The notes under the pieces were generated by a model, which saw only the letters and a program-made list of their open reading frames with translations, was not told the DNA's origin and did not search any database. 33,894 nt of DNA, taken from the NCBI RefSeq assembly GCF_000711955.1, contig NZ_JONR01000047.1, positions 1 to 33,894 of the forward strand, given 5' to 3'. Positions 20,463 to 29,260 of the stretch are shown here, piece by piece (within the stretch, counting starts at the first letter, position 1; each line of letters opens with the position of its first letter). The stretch comes from Nevskia soli DSM 19509 (GTDB lineage: Bacteria > Pseudomonadota > Gammaproteobacteria > Nevskiales > Nevskiaceae). A program made the translations under genes and the position numbers.

Positions 20463-23339
20463 TCAGGAACACATGGCCTTGAGCCGACGCCGGCGCAATG
20501 CCGCTGCCAGCAAGGGCAGCAACAAACCCGGTGCGACGGCACCACCACCGCCTCCACCACCACCGGAACTGCCGGAGGAGCTGGAGCCGCTGGAACTGGT
20601 GGAGGAGCCGCCCGAGGAGCTGCTCGACGAACTACTGGAAGAGCCGCCGGACGTGCCTGATGAAGAACCACCCGAACTACTCGAACTGCTGCTGCCGGTG
20701 GCGGCCGCGCAGGTGTCGTTGCCGACCACGGTGTAGGGATCCGGATCGCCGCCGGACACCACGGTGAGGCCTTCGCCCAGCGGCAGGGTGCCGGTGGGAT
20801 CGTCGGGCACCGAGACGCGCACGCTGGTGGCGATGCCGCTCAGCTTGTCGCCGGTCTTGAGGCCGAGCTTGCTCTTGTCCAGCACCAGGGTGATGGTGCC
20901 GTCGGCGTTGTAGGCACTGGCAGCGTCGAGTGCGCCGGTGACGGTGAAGTCGCCCAGGCCGGCCACCGGAATGGCGCTATGGGTGCCGTAGTTGAACGCC
21001 GGCGCGGCGCCATCGGCGGAGACCATGGCGACGTAGTGCTCGTCGGTGTCTTCGGGGATGTTGAAGTAGGTGACCCAGCGGTACAGCGGCGGCACGGTCT
21101 TCAGGGACGGCACCTTGATGGTGAAGACCAGCTTGTTGGCCTGGTCGCCGGGCTCGCCGATGTAGCTGGCCTGGAAGTCGTCCGCGGAGGGGAACGGGTC
21201 GATGCCCTCGATGCCGCTGACGGCGCCCACCCCGACGACCTGCTGGCCGGGCGCGACGCAGGCCAGCGGCGTGCCGCTGACGGTGATGCCCTGCGTCACG
21301 GCCGGGCTGACCTGGCCCTGCGCGTTGCGCACGGTGAGGCTGGCGACGTAGGTGCCGGCATTGGCATAGGTATGCGCCGCGAAGGCCGGGGTGCTGGAGA
21401 AGGTGACCGGGCTACCGTCGCCGAAGTCGATGATGTAGTAGTTCAGGGCGAGCCCGGCGGGATCGCTGGAGCCGCCGGCATCGAAAGTCACGGCCAGCGG
21501 GGCCTTGCCGCTGCTGGTATCCGCCGTGAGTACGGCGGTAGGCGCGGCGGCGACGGTGCAGGCGCCGGCCGGCTTGGGCAGGGCGGCGTCGAGCTTGGTG
21601 ATGTCGATGCTGCCGAAGCCGGTGGTGAAGTCCCAGCCGGGCGTGGTGGGATACAGGCCGTTGAAGCCAATGACGGTATCCCTGAAGCCGGTGGCGGTGG
21701 CGAAGGGCGCCTTGCTGCTGGCGAGCGCGTAGATCGCCGGGGCGGCGAAGCCGATGGTCTTGCCGTCCTGGTCGCAATGGCTGGTGATGTAGCGCGACCA
21801 GGTGCCCATCGCCAGGGGCGAGGACAGGCTGGTGCCGATCACGGCTTCGTGCTCGCCGCTGACCACGGTGTCCGCCGCCGAGTAGAACAGGGCAACGGCA
21901 ACGTTGAAGCCGGCGTCCATGGCGATGTCCGGCACGCCGCGCAGGCCGAGCGCGGCAGTGGGCACGATGCCCTTCTGCCAGTCGGGGGCTTTCTCCAGCA
22001 GGCTGGTGCCGCCGCCCGTGGCGAGCCAGGCGATTTCGAGCGCGTAGTCGAAGCTGCTGTCGGTGAACAGGGAGGTGCCGCCGACCGCGACGACGTAGGG
22101 CGAGGCAGCGGGGTATTCGACGCTGATCAGGCCGGTGTCGGGCGTGCCGAGGTTGATCAGCAGGGAGCAGGCCGCGCCGGCGTCGCCGGCGGAGGCGAAC
22201 CAGGTCTGGCCCTGGGCGACGGCGCGCATGAACAGCTGGTCGTCGGTGGCGGCGCTGCCGACGAGGATGTCGAGCGCTTCGCAGCCGCCGTAGGACATGT
22301 TGCCGATGCGGGCGACGGCGTCTTCGGCGAATTTGTCGTAGGCCATCGAGAGGCTGTCGCCGAGATCGGTGGCGTTGTAGAAGATCAGCTTGTTGACGTT
22401 GCCGGCGATGCCGGTGGAGGACTGGCTGTCCAGGTCCCATTCGCCGTCGCCGCTGGGATCCTGTGGGTCCGGCAGCGGGGCGACCTGGTTCACTTCGACC
22501 GGCACGTAAGGCAGGCCGTTGTCGCGCTCGGCCTGGCGCAGATCCGCGGTGACCTGGACCAGGTCGGAGCCGGCGGTGGAGATGGCGACGACGGTGTTGG
22601 AGCCTTCCGCCGTGGTGCCGGCGTCATAGGCCTTGCGGAACGCCGCGGGGGTGAAGCTGGCGTTGAGCGTGGGCGTGACGGCGGCGTTGGCGAGGGGAAT
22701 CGAGGCCGGCAACTTGCCGCCGGAAGCGGGCGCCGAAGCCACCGGATAAACCTGGCTGATGGCGGCGGTCTTCTGGAAGGCGTTCTGCAGGCCGAGAACC
22801 GACAGCACCACGCCGCCGATGCTGTCCGGAACCTGTACGTCCTTCACCGGCGCGAACACGGTGCGGCCGGAAAGCGCGAACTGCTTGAGCGAGGTGTTGA
22901 AAGCCGCCTGCGCCACGGCGGCGGTACCATCGGCGGTGACCAGCATGCGACTGGGGGTGATCTGCACATTCTTGAAGCCGGCGCTGCTCAGGTAGGCGGC
23001 CACCGACTCCGCCTGGGCCACGGTCGGCGCGTAGCCGGCCTTGAACTGCGAGGGCGTCAGGTATTGACCGAACTGCGGGCTGCCGGCGGTGTGCAGATTG
23101 CTGAGCAGCGTCTGCAGCTGGCTCTGGTTCTGCAGCTTGAGACCGATGATGACATGCACCGGCTGGCTCGCCGGGACGGCGCTGCTGGCGACGGAGGACT
23201 TCAGCGTCAGGCCGTGGGTGGCCGTGCTGACCCAGGCGGCTTGCGCCATTGGCGCGGCGAGCGCAGCGGTGAACGGCAAGGAAAGCAACACCAGCCGCCG
23301 GAACGCGCCCGGACGGGATGTCGAAGAGAAAAGCCCCAT
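20463..23339 (-). CDS. Secreted S53 (sedolisin/kumamolisin) peptidase with PKD domain and GlyGly-CTERM tail
   Basis: A 958-residue multidomain protein. A signal peptide (about 1-35, LLSLPFTAALAAPMAQA) is followed by the Pro-kumamolisin activation domain (about 45-200). The S53 catalytic domain (about 225-590) has the ExxxD pair Glu300/Asp304 (GEWDLDSQ), the oxyanion Asp386 (SAGDAG) and the nucleophile Ser504 (IGTSLSSP), then FTTGFGSID, the usual end. A PKD fold spans about 600-690 (FGDGSP ... HTYANAGTY). An unassigned beta domain (about 690-885) comes next, then a long Ser/Gly linker and GGGGGGG-AVAPGLLLPLLAAALRRRR. That tail fits the GlyGly-CTERM sorting signal, which rhombosortase cleaves to release a type II-secreted protein. 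ATG 23339 has GGGAG upstream and gives the signal peptide; longer in-frame readings do not. Acidic-active endopeptidase expected. Confidence 0.92.
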   Translation of the reverse strand: MGLFSSTSRPGAFRRLVLLSLPFTAALAAPMAQAAWVSTATHGLTLKSSVASSAVPASQPVHVIIGLKLQNQSQLQTLLSNLHTAGSPQFGQYLTPSQFKAGYAPTVAQAESVAAYLSSAGFKNVQITPSRMLVTADGTAAVAQAAFNTSLKQFALSGRTVFAPVKDVQVPDSIGGVVLSVLGLQNAFQKTAAISQVYPVASAPASGGKLPASIPLANAAVTPTLNASFTPAAFRKAYDAGTTAEGSNTVVAISTAGSDLVQVTADLRQAERDNGLPYVPVEVNQVAPLPDPQDPSGDGEWDLDSQSSTGIAGNVNKLIFYNATDLGDSLSMAYDKFAEDAVARIGNMSYGGCEALDILVGSAATDDQLFMRAVAQGQTWFASAGDAGAACSLLINLGTPDTGLISVEYPAASPYVVAVGGTSLFTDSSFDYALEIAWLATGGGTSLLEKAPDWQKGIVPTAALGLRGVPDIAMDAGFNVAVALFYSAADTVVSGEHEAVIGTSLSSPLAMGTWSRYITSHCDQDGKTIGFAAPAIYALASSKAPFATATGFRDTVIGFNGLYPTTPGWDFTTGFGSIDITKLDAALPKPAGACTVAAAPTAVLTADTSSGKAPLAVTFDAGGSSDPAGLALNYYIIDFGDGSPVTFSSTPAFAAHTYANAGTYVASLTVRNAQGQVSPAVTQGITVSGTPLACVAPGQQVVGVGAVSGIEGIDPFPSADDFQASYIGEPGDQANKLVFTIKVPSLKTVPPLYRWVTYFNIPEDTDEHYVAMVSADGAAPAFNYGTHSAIPVAGLGDFTVTGALDAASAYNADGTITLVLDKSKLGLKTGDKLSGIATSVRVSVPDDPTGTLPLGEGLTVVSGGDPDPYTVVGNDTCAAATGSSSSSSSGGSSSGTSGGSSSSSSSSSSGGSSTSSSGSSSSGSSGGGGGGGGAVAPGLLLPLLAAALRRRRLKAMCS
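20541..20697 (-). repeat. Low-complexity Ser/Gly-coding tract of the S53 gene
   Basis: Serine and glycine codons repeat almost without interruption (SSSSSSSGGSSSGTSGG type) just before the hydrophobic C-terminal segment. Such tracts change length by slippage and serve as flexible wall-to-tail linkers. Confidence 0.75.
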
Positions 23340-23453
23340 TTTGTGCAGCTCCCATGAGCCCCGCCGGCCATCGTGGGTCCGGCTGTAGGCGGTGTAATAG
23401 TCAGGAAGGTCTGTCCCTGTACCTTGCGATACCAATATCCCCCACTTCGCAAG

Positions 23454-23495
23454 CTTCATTCCATTGGATGAAGATGGCTATTGGTAGAAATAGCC
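23454..23495. promoter_or_regulatory. Two dyads upstream of the S53 peptidase gene
   Basis: CTTCAT-N8-ATGAAG (23454-23473; 8 of 10 positions pair over the full length) and GGCTATT-N6-AATAGCC (23476-23482 with 23489-23495, exact). They lie about 115-155 bases before the start codon and about 150-190 before the divergent SRPBCC gene, in a stretch (23340-23643) without genes. Candidate operator or structured leader. Confidence 0.4.
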
Positions 23496-23643
23496 TATGA
23501 ACGCCCCGGATCGGCGCATCCGCCCGGGACGTTTCAAGGAAAGCGGTCGATGGTGCTGTCTCGCCCCTTTGGCGTAGGACGTTGAGCCGGGGCCGGGCTA
23601 GGATGACCGTTGAGCGTCGCCGCGCTCATGTCCCGGACTCCAC

Positions 23644-24090
23644 ATGGCCTTTGTCATCGACGCTACGCTGGATATCGAAGCTCCCGCCGAAGTGGTGTGG
23701 AGCGTGATCACGGATTTTCCCCGCTACAACGAATGGAATCCGTTCCTGCGCGAATGCAGCACCACGCTCAAGCCGGGCGATCCGATCGATCTGCAGGTGC
23801 AGTTGTTCGCCTCGGGACCGCGGCCGCAGCGCGAGTGGATGCTGACGCACACACCGGGGAAGGAGTTCAGCTACAGCATGAAGCCGGCGCCTTTGGGCGC
23901 GCTGCACAGCCGGCGTTCGCACACGGTGACGGCGCTCGGGCCGGGGCGCTGCCGTTACCAGTCGCATTTCGAAATCGCCGGCTGGCTGCAGCCGCTGGTG
24001 CGCGGACTGCTCGGCGGCAAGCTGGAGCAGGGCTTTGCCGGGATGACGGCGGGGATCAAGAGTCGCGCCGAGGCTCTGCACAAGGCCTGA
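23644..24090 (+). CDS. SRPBCC (START/Bet v1-like) ligand-binding protein
   Basis: A 148-residue cytoplasmic protein. MAFVIDATLDIEAPAEVVWSVITDFPRYNEWNPFLRE is the classic first strand and helix of SRPBCC proteins (IxAPxExVWxVITDFxxYxxWNPF), and the C-terminal long helix (LLGGKLEQGFAGMTAGIKSRAEAL) closes the hydrophobic cavity. Members bind lipids, hormones or polyketide intermediates, or act as cyclases; no catalytic residue identifies a reaction here. The start ATG 23644 matches the family N-terminus. It ends 21 bases from the convergent methyltransferase gene, so it is a single-gene unit. Confidence 0.85.
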   Translation: MAFVIDATLDIEAPAEVVWSVITDFPRYNEWNPFLRECSTTLKPGDPIDLQVQLFASGPRPQREWMLTHTPGKEFSYSMKPAPLGALHSRRSHTVTALGPGRCRYQSHFEIAGWLQPLVRGLLGGKLEQGFAGMTAGIKSRAEALHKA

Positions 24091-24111
24091 ATGTTGCGAG
24101 GGCGGCGCGTT

Positions 24112-24966
24112 TCAGGTGCCGGCCTTGATCACCCTGACCAGAGCCGCGCCCTTGCGGTCGATCGCGCCTCCGGACATGGCCTGCGGCTGGGGCGCGATGA
24201 GTTGCGCCGTGGCGAAGCCGCTGCGGATCAAGGCGGCCTCCGCTTCGGCCACCGAGCCGAAGTGCAGATAGACACGGCCGCGCACGAAGCTGCCCAGCAG
24301 TTTGCCGAAGGTGCGCGTCGATGCGCCACGGTTGTCCGAAGCCAGGTGCAGGTCGGAGAAATAGGCGCCCGCCGGGAACCGTTTCAGCACGGTGGCGAAG
24401 CGCTGCCACATGCCCAGCATCGTGTCGGTATCGAAATAGTTGAGCAGGCCCTCGGTGATGATGGCCAGGCCCTGCTTCGGATCCAGCGACTGCGCCAGCG
24501 TCGCCAGCGACAGCGCACCGCCGTCGGCCAGCGCATCCAGTGCCACCACGCGGTGCCGCGGCGTCTCCAGGCCGGCGGCGGCGAGGCGTTCGCGCTTGCG
24601 TTGCGCCATGTGCGGCAGGTCGGCCTCGACGTACTGGATGCGGGTGCCGTAGCGTCTGGCGAAGTCCCAGCCGCGCGGCGACAGGCCTGCGGCGATCTCG
24701 ACCACCTGCCCCACCGCGCCGCTGTCGATGGCGTGGCCGAGCAGGGCGTCGATGGCGCGGTGGCGCGCCAGCAGGAAGCCTTCGAGCGTCGGCCCACCGA
24801 TGCCGCGCGAGCTGGCGTTGAGCGGGCGCAGCGCGTGGTACAGCGCGCGGCCTTGCGGCGTCACCAGCCCCGGATGGGACAGGCCGTGGCGATACCAGAC
24901 ATAGCCGGTGTAGTGCGCGGTGGGACTGATCGCGTCGGAGCCGCGCACCGGCAGGGAAATCTTCAT
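24112..24966 (-). CDS. LCM-type S-adenosylmethionine-dependent methyltransferase
   Basis: A 284-residue Rossmann-fold methyltransferase of the leucine carboxyl methyltransferase-like family (COG3315/PF04072). The SAM site is VVEIAAGLSPRGWDFARRYG (motif I), the acidic ribose-binding residue is in IQYVEADLPHMAQRKRERL, and the LAIITEGLLNYFDTDTM segment is the family-specific post-motif. Relatives methylate carboxyl or hydroxyl groups of small molecules; none is identified here. Start ATG 24966 (MKISLPVRGSDAISPTAHYTGYVW) is convincing because the N-terminal SxTAxYTGYVWYRHGLS pattern is conserved. Convergent with the SRPBCC gene and divergent from nadV. Confidence 0.85.
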   Translation of the reverse strand: MKISLPVRGSDAISPTAHYTGYVWYRHGLSHPGLVTPQGRALYHALRPLNASSRGIGGPTLEGFLLARHRAIDALLGHAIDSGAVGQVVEIAAGLSPRGWDFARRYGTRIQYVEADLPHMAQRKRERLAAAGLETPRHRVVALDALADGGALSLATLAQSLDPKQGLAIITEGLLNYFDTDTMLGMWQRFATVLKRFPAGAYFSDLHLASDNRGASTRTFGKLLGSFVRGRVYLHFGSVAEAEAALIRSGFATAQLIAPQPQAMSGGAIDRKGAALVRVIKAGT

Positions 24967-25111
24967 GGCGGGAATCGGCCTCCATAATTATCGGTGCCCT
25001 CAGCGCCGAGTGTAGCGAAGGACGATGTACATCACCTGCCCCGGGACGGAACAGGACCGGAACGCCCCTGCCCCTTTACAATCCAAGTTGCAGGAGCCCA
25101 CAAGGACGGTC

Positions 25112-26557
25112 ATGGATAGCCCACGGCACAATCTCATCCTGAATACCGACAGCTACAAGCTGACGCATTACCTGCAATATCCGCCGGAGACCCGGCGCAT
25201 CTCCAGTTATATCGAGAGTCGCGGCGGCGCCTTTCACGATGTGCTGTTCTTCGGCCTTCAGGCCTTCCTCAAGGAGCACCTCGGCCAACCCATCATCCGT
25301 GCCGACATCGACGAAGCCGAGGAAGTCGCCATGGCGCACCTTGGCTTCTTCAACCGCAAGGGTTGGGAGCATATCGTCGACCGCCACGGCGGCTACCTGC
25401 CGGTGGAGATCCAGGCGCTGCCCGAAGGCACGGTGGCGCCCGGCCTGGTGCCGGTGGTACAGGTGATGAACACGGACCCCGAGTGCTTCTGGGTACCGAG
25501 CTACCTGGAGACCGCGCTGCTGCGCGCGGTGTGGTATCCGAGCACGGTGGCCAGCCTGTCCTTTGCCTGCAAGAAGGTGCTGCGGCATTACCTGGAGGAA
25601 ACGGCGGACACGCTCGACGGCCTCGACTTCCAGCTGCACGACTTCGGCGCGCGCGGCGCCACCGGCGAGGAGGCCGCCGGGCTGGGCGGCGCCGGGCACC
25701 TGCTCAACTTCCACGGCACCGATACCCTGGCGGCGCTGATGACTGCGCGCCGCTACTACCATGAGCCGATGGCGGCTTTCAGCATTCCCGCCTCCGAGCA
25801 CAGCACCATGACCAGTTGGGGCCGCAGCGGCGAGCGCGACGCCTGCCGCAACATGATCCGGCAGTTCTCCGGGCCGCAGAAGGTGCTCGCCTTCGTCATC
25901 GACAGCTACGATGTATGGAACGCGCTCGACCATATCGTCGGCGAGGACCTGCACCGTGAAGTGGTGGAGAACGGCGGCCGCATCGTGGTGCGCCCGGACA
26001 GCGGCGACCCGGTGGCGGTGGTGCCGCGCGTGATCGAACACCTGATGCGCCGCTTCGGCCATACCCAGAACGGCAAGGGCTACCGCGTGCTGCCGCCGTA
26101 TATCCGCATGATCCAGGGCGACGGCGTGGACCTGAACACGTTGCCGCGCATCCTGGAAGTGCTGAAGATGCGCGCCATCAGCACGGAGAACCTGGCCTTC
26201 GGCATGGGCGGCGGCCTGCTGCAGAAGGTCGACCGCGACACGCTGAAGTGGGCGATGAAGGCGAGCTGGGGCGAGATCGGCGACGGCGTGCGGGACATCT
26301 ACAAGGACCCGGTCACCGACCCGGGCAAGCGCAGCAAGGCCGGGCGCTACGCGGTGGTGCGCGAGGGCGACAGCTACGCCGCGGTGCGTGAGGAAGCGCT
26401 GGACGGGCGCGACAACCTGCTGCGCCCGGTCTACCGCGACGGCAAGCTGCTGGTGGACGACAGCTTCGCGCAGCTGCGCGGCAGGACGGCGGAGCATTTC
26501 GAAACGGCTTACCGGCGCGATGTCGCCGCGCTCGACGAGCGGCAGCGCAGTGCCTGA
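25112..26557 (+). CDS. nadV: Nicotinamide phosphoribosyltransferase
   Basis: A 481-residue enzyme that joins nicotinamide to phosphoribosyl pyrophosphate, giving NMN for NAD salvage. Family segments are NTDSYKLTHYLQYPP at 11-25, ESRGG, FGARGATGEEAAGLGGAGHL around 178-196, the Asp204 motif NFHGTDT, the catalytic His230 in IPASEHSTMTSWG, and Arg294/Asp296 in VVRPDSGDP. Length is normal for NadV. The start ATG 25112 (MDSPRHNLILNTDSYK) has AAGGACG upstream; an in-frame ATG at 25025 adds an unusual 29-residue tail. A DUF2971 gene begins 20 bases after its stop. No nadR/nadM-type adenylyltransferase is adjacent. Confidence 0.95.
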   Translation: MDSPRHNLILNTDSYKLTHYLQYPPETRRISSYIESRGGAFHDVLFFGLQAFLKEHLGQPIIRADIDEAEEVAMAHLGFFNRKGWEHIVDRHGGYLPVEIQALPEGTVAPGLVPVVQVMNTDPECFWVPSYLETALLRAVWYPSTVASLSFACKKVLRHYLEETADTLDGLDFQLHDFGARGATGEEAAGLGGAGHLLNFHGTDTLAALMTARRYYHEPMAAFSIPASEHSTMTSWGRSGERDACRNMIRQFSGPQKVLAFVIDSYDVWNALDHIVGEDLHREVVENGGRIVVRPDSGDPVAVVPRVIEHLMRRFGHTQNGKGYRVLPPYIRMIQGDGVDLNTLPRILEVLKMRAISTENLAFGMGGGLLQKVDRDTLKWAMKASWGEIGDGVRDIYKDPVTDPGKRSKAGRYAVVREGDSYAAVREEALDGRDNLLRPVYRDGKLLVDDSFAQLRGRTAEHFETAYRRDVAALDERQRSA

Positions 26558-26576
26558 GCGCACCGGGAGAAGGGCC

Positions 26577-27203
26577 ATGAACGCAAGCTACCTGCGGCGC
26601 TACACCGAGCTGCCGGCACTGATCTACATGCTGAGCGAGCGCAGGATCACGCTGCTCGATCCGGCTTCCTGGGACGACAGCAACGACTCCCATTACCTGG
26701 AACTGTACCGGGATAAGAAAAAGTTGAAGTCGGTACTCGCACTGTGCTTCACCCAGGCCGACGAGACCTATCACCACTGGCGCGTGTTCGCGGGCGGCTC
26801 CGGCGGGGTGTGCGTGCGCTTCAAGCGGGCGCCGTTCCTCGCGGCGATGAAGCGGCAGTCCGGTCTGAAGGCGAGCGCCGTGAATTACCTGACCATGGAA
26901 GATATCCGCGGCCACAAGATCGCCGTCAGGGATCTGCCGTTCCTGAAGCGCTATGCGTTCCAGCACGAGAACGAATTCCGGCTGGTGTACGAGTCGAAGA
27001 GCGACAGCGTGCCGAAGCTGGACATCGAACTGCCGCTGAGCTGCATTGGCCGCATCACGCTCAGCCCCTGGGTACATCCGGCGCTGTCCGCGCACGTCAA
27101 GCAGCTGCTGCGCAGCATCGACGGCTGCGCCAAGCTCGAAATCGTCCGCTCGACCCTGATCAGCAATGCGGAGTGGAAGAAGCTTGGCGAGACGGCAAGC
27201 TGA
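26577..27203 (+). CDS. DUF2971 protein, paired with nadV
   Basis: A 208-residue cytoplasmic protein of the DUF2971 type: YRRYTELPALIYMLSERRITLLDPASWDDSNDSHYLE at the start matches the family's LxxxxIxxxxPxxxNDP opening, followed by VLALCFTQADETYHHWRVFAGGSGGVCVRFKR and AFQHENEFRLVYE. DUF2971 proteins have no proven biochemical role; some occur in phage-defence or stress contexts (general knowledge). ATG 26577 has GGGAGAAGG 4-5 bases upstream, and the gene begins 20 bases after nadV, so co-expression is very likely. Whether it acts on NAD metabolism is inference. Convergent with the GYF_2/ClpP-like gene. Confidence 0.78.
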   Translation: MNASYLRRYTELPALIYMLSERRITLLDPASWDDSNDSHYLELYRDKKKLKSVLALCFTQADETYHHWRVFAGGSGGVCVRFKRAPFLAAMKRQSGLKASAVNYLTMEDIRGHKIAVRDLPFLKRYAFQHENEFRLVYESKSDSVPKLDIELPLSCIGRITLSPWVHPALSAHVKQLLRSIDGCAKLEIVRSTLISNAEWKKLGETAS

Positions 27204-27235
27204 GCCGGGCCGTCAGGCCAGGACGCCGTCGAGGG

Positions 27236-29041
27236 CTATCTGCCGCCGGGTGACTTGCCCAGCGCGAGCCAGCGCATCGCGGCGCCGGCCTCGGTGGGAC
27301 GCATGGCGTGGATCTGGCGGAAGGTGCTTTGCGCCATGTCGCAGATCATCGCATCGCTGATGCGCCCTTCGCGGCGCGCGGTCGCCACGTCGAAGACGAC
27401 CGGACCGTACTTCAGATCGGCGGCGTGCATGGCCCGCGCCAGCAGATCGGCGCCGTCCTCGTCGCTGGGCGGCGGCCGTGGATCCTGCGCGGCGGCATGC
27501 AGCATGGCGCCCATCTGCTTGAGGAAGGTGCGCCGCTGCGCCGGCGTGAAGCCCTGGTTCACGGCCATGGGGTTGGTGCCGGTCCAGATCGAATAGCACA
27601 GCTGCGGCGCGCGTGTGCCGAACTCCCCCAGCAGATCGGCCAGCATGGCGGCGCGCTCGGCCTGGGCGGAATCGCCGGCGCGTTGCAGGGCGAGTTGTTC
27701 GTCGGCGTCGAGCGCGTGCTGGGTCACGGCGCCGATCTGGCCTTCCATCGCATCCTGCGCCAGCAGGGTGGCGACATCCTGACGCAGGCGTTGCAGGTGC
27801 GCCGGCGCGAATTCCCGCAGGCCTTGCGCCAGGGGCGCGAATTCCTCGCCGCCGAAGTACTTGTCCACTTCGGCGAGGAAGTAATCCTGCTCCTGCAGGT
27901 CACGGCCTTCGAAACGCACGCGGTCGATGACGTGGTTGTGCAGCAGTTGCGCCACGTCCGGCCACCACAGGGTACCGGGCGGCGTGCCGATGGCCTTGTC
28001 GATGAAGCTGCGCGGGATGCCGCGCGCGGCGAAGACTTCCTCGAAGCTGTCGTTGGCGCGATCGCTCTCGGCCCAGCTGAACTGGTTCGACTCGGAATGA
28101 AAGCCGAGCGCGGCATCGGATTCGAGCACGCGCATCGGCACGCTTTCGAACGCCAGGGTGCAGGCGCTGGCGCAACGCCGCCGTGCCACCACGGTTTGGA
28201 TATGCGCCTCACGCAGCACACGCGCGACGCCGCGGCCGGCCACCATCCAGCCGCCGGCGCTGTCGAATACCACGGTATCCACCTGCGGGTGACGCTTCAG
28301 GGCCGCTTGCAGGCTGGCGGGCGCGGCGTAACCGAAAGTCCCCTTGTAGACCAGGGCGCGGCCGTCGTTCTCGATGCCGATGGCGAACTGCCCGTAAGGA
28401 TCGGCATGGCTGGCGATGCCGACCAGGGCTTTCAGCGGGCGGTAGTTGCTCGACAGCAGGAACAGCAGCAGCAGCCCCATGAACGCCACCGCGACGCGCG
28501 GCAGGCCATGTTCGGCGAGCCCTTTGCGGTCTTCGCTGGCCGCCCACAGCCACAGGCTGCCGGCGACATACCAGATGGGCATGAGCAGGGTGATCGCCGC
28601 CAGGGCCAGCCACCAGGGGCGCGGATCGATATCGTCGCGCACGCTGAAGATGACCCAGTAGAAGGCCATGACCAGCGCCAGCAGCGGAATCACATAGAGC
28701 AGCAGGAAGTGCAGATGGAAACGACTGACTTCGTCGTCCGTATCGGCAAGGGCGGTTCGCCTGGATTCGGTGGCTATCGACGGCTGCGGCCGCAGCGGAG
28801 CGATATTGGATGATGACAGCGGCTCCGCAGACGATTGCGGCACCGCGTCGGATGCAGGCTCGAGCTGCGCCGCCAGGGCTTCGCGCAACGGCATCCACGT
28901 ACTGCTGCCTACCCGCTGTACCAGCGCGGCGTCCGGCAGCGAGCCGCGGCTGTGCAGCAGCACGATCAGCGACCACGGATAAGGACCGAGCGTGCGGCCC
29001 GCATGCCGGAAACGCCATTGCGTGGTCACGGTCTCTTTCAT
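27236..29041 (-). CDS. Membrane protein fusing GYF_2 domain to a ClpP-like serine-protease domain
   Basis: A 601-residue protein. Residues about 8-58 match GYF_2 (WRFRHAGRTLGPYPWSLIVLLHSRGSLPD ... STWMPLREAL), a peptide-binding module. A disordered Ser/Pro stretch follows, then three hydrophobic segments (about 110-133, 143-168, 183-200). From about 215 comes a COG3904/ClpP-crotonase-like domain: VDTVVFDSAGGWMVAGRGVARVLREAHIQTVVARRRCASACTLAF, with Ser292 in CASAC as probable nucleophile and His315 in ALGFHSES as probable base. The C-terminal 200 residues (about 400-601) are helical and unassigned. If active, it would be a membrane-bound peptidase, the side facing being uncertain. ATG 29041 is preceded by GGGGGAA. 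Single-gene unit. Confidence 0.8.
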   Translation of the reverse strand: MKETVTTQWRFRHAGRTLGPYPWSLIVLLHSRGSLPDAALVQRVGSSTWMPLREALAAQLEPASDAVPQSSAEPLSSSNIAPLRPQPSIATESRRTALADTDDEVSRFHLHFLLLYVIPLLALVMAFYWVIFSVRDDIDPRPWWLALAAITLLMPIWYVAGSLWLWAASEDRKGLAEHGLPRVAVAFMGLLLLFLLSSNYRPLKALVGIASHADPYGQFAIGIENDGRALVYKGTFGYAAPASLQAALKRHPQVDTVVFDSAGGWMVAGRGVARVLREAHIQTVVARRRCASACTLAFESVPMRVLESDAALGFHSESNQFSWAESDRANDSFEEVFAARGIPRSFIDKAIGTPPGTLWWPDVAQLLHNHVIDRVRFEGRDLQEQDYFLAEVDKYFGGEEFAPLAQGLREFAPAHLQRLRQDVATLLAQDAMEGQIGAVTQHALDADEQLALQRAGDSAQAERAAMLADLLGEFGTRAPQLCYSIWTGTNPMAVNQGFTPAQRRTFLKQMGAMLHAAAQDPRPPPSDEDGADLLARAMHAADLKYGPVVFDVATARREGRISDAMICDMAQSTFRQIHAMRPTEAGAAMRWLALGKSPGGR

Positions 29042-29260
29042 GGTTCCCCCACACGGCTAGTTTAACCGTGCCCGGAGCGCAGAACCTTACATCCTGGGAC
29101 CAGGAAGCTGTCCGAAAAAAGAATGGCGCCGCCTTGCCTGACGTACAACGCAGACGGAATTCACACGGATCAGTCCAGGCCCGCGCCATGAGGATCGGCG
29201 GGCTGGGGCCAATGCGCGCCACCCCGCGTCGCTAGGACGGCGGGGCGTGCGCGCCGGAGT
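29042..29260. other. Non-coding spacer with weak hairpins
   Basis: About 220 bases without a gene between the GYF_2 gene and the HU-like gene. It includes a small inverted repeat CACGG-N9-CCGTG (about 29051-29069), near the GYF_2 gene start, and a GC-rich stem near 29223-29250 just past the HU-like stop that may serve as terminator; no T-run follows. Confidence 0.4.

Noticed and set aside
20979..23357. Long plus-strand open frame antisense to the S53 gene
   Set aside because: Translation is Gly/Val/Ala/Glu repeats produced by third-position G/C on the opposite strand; the S53 motifs are decisive for the other strand.
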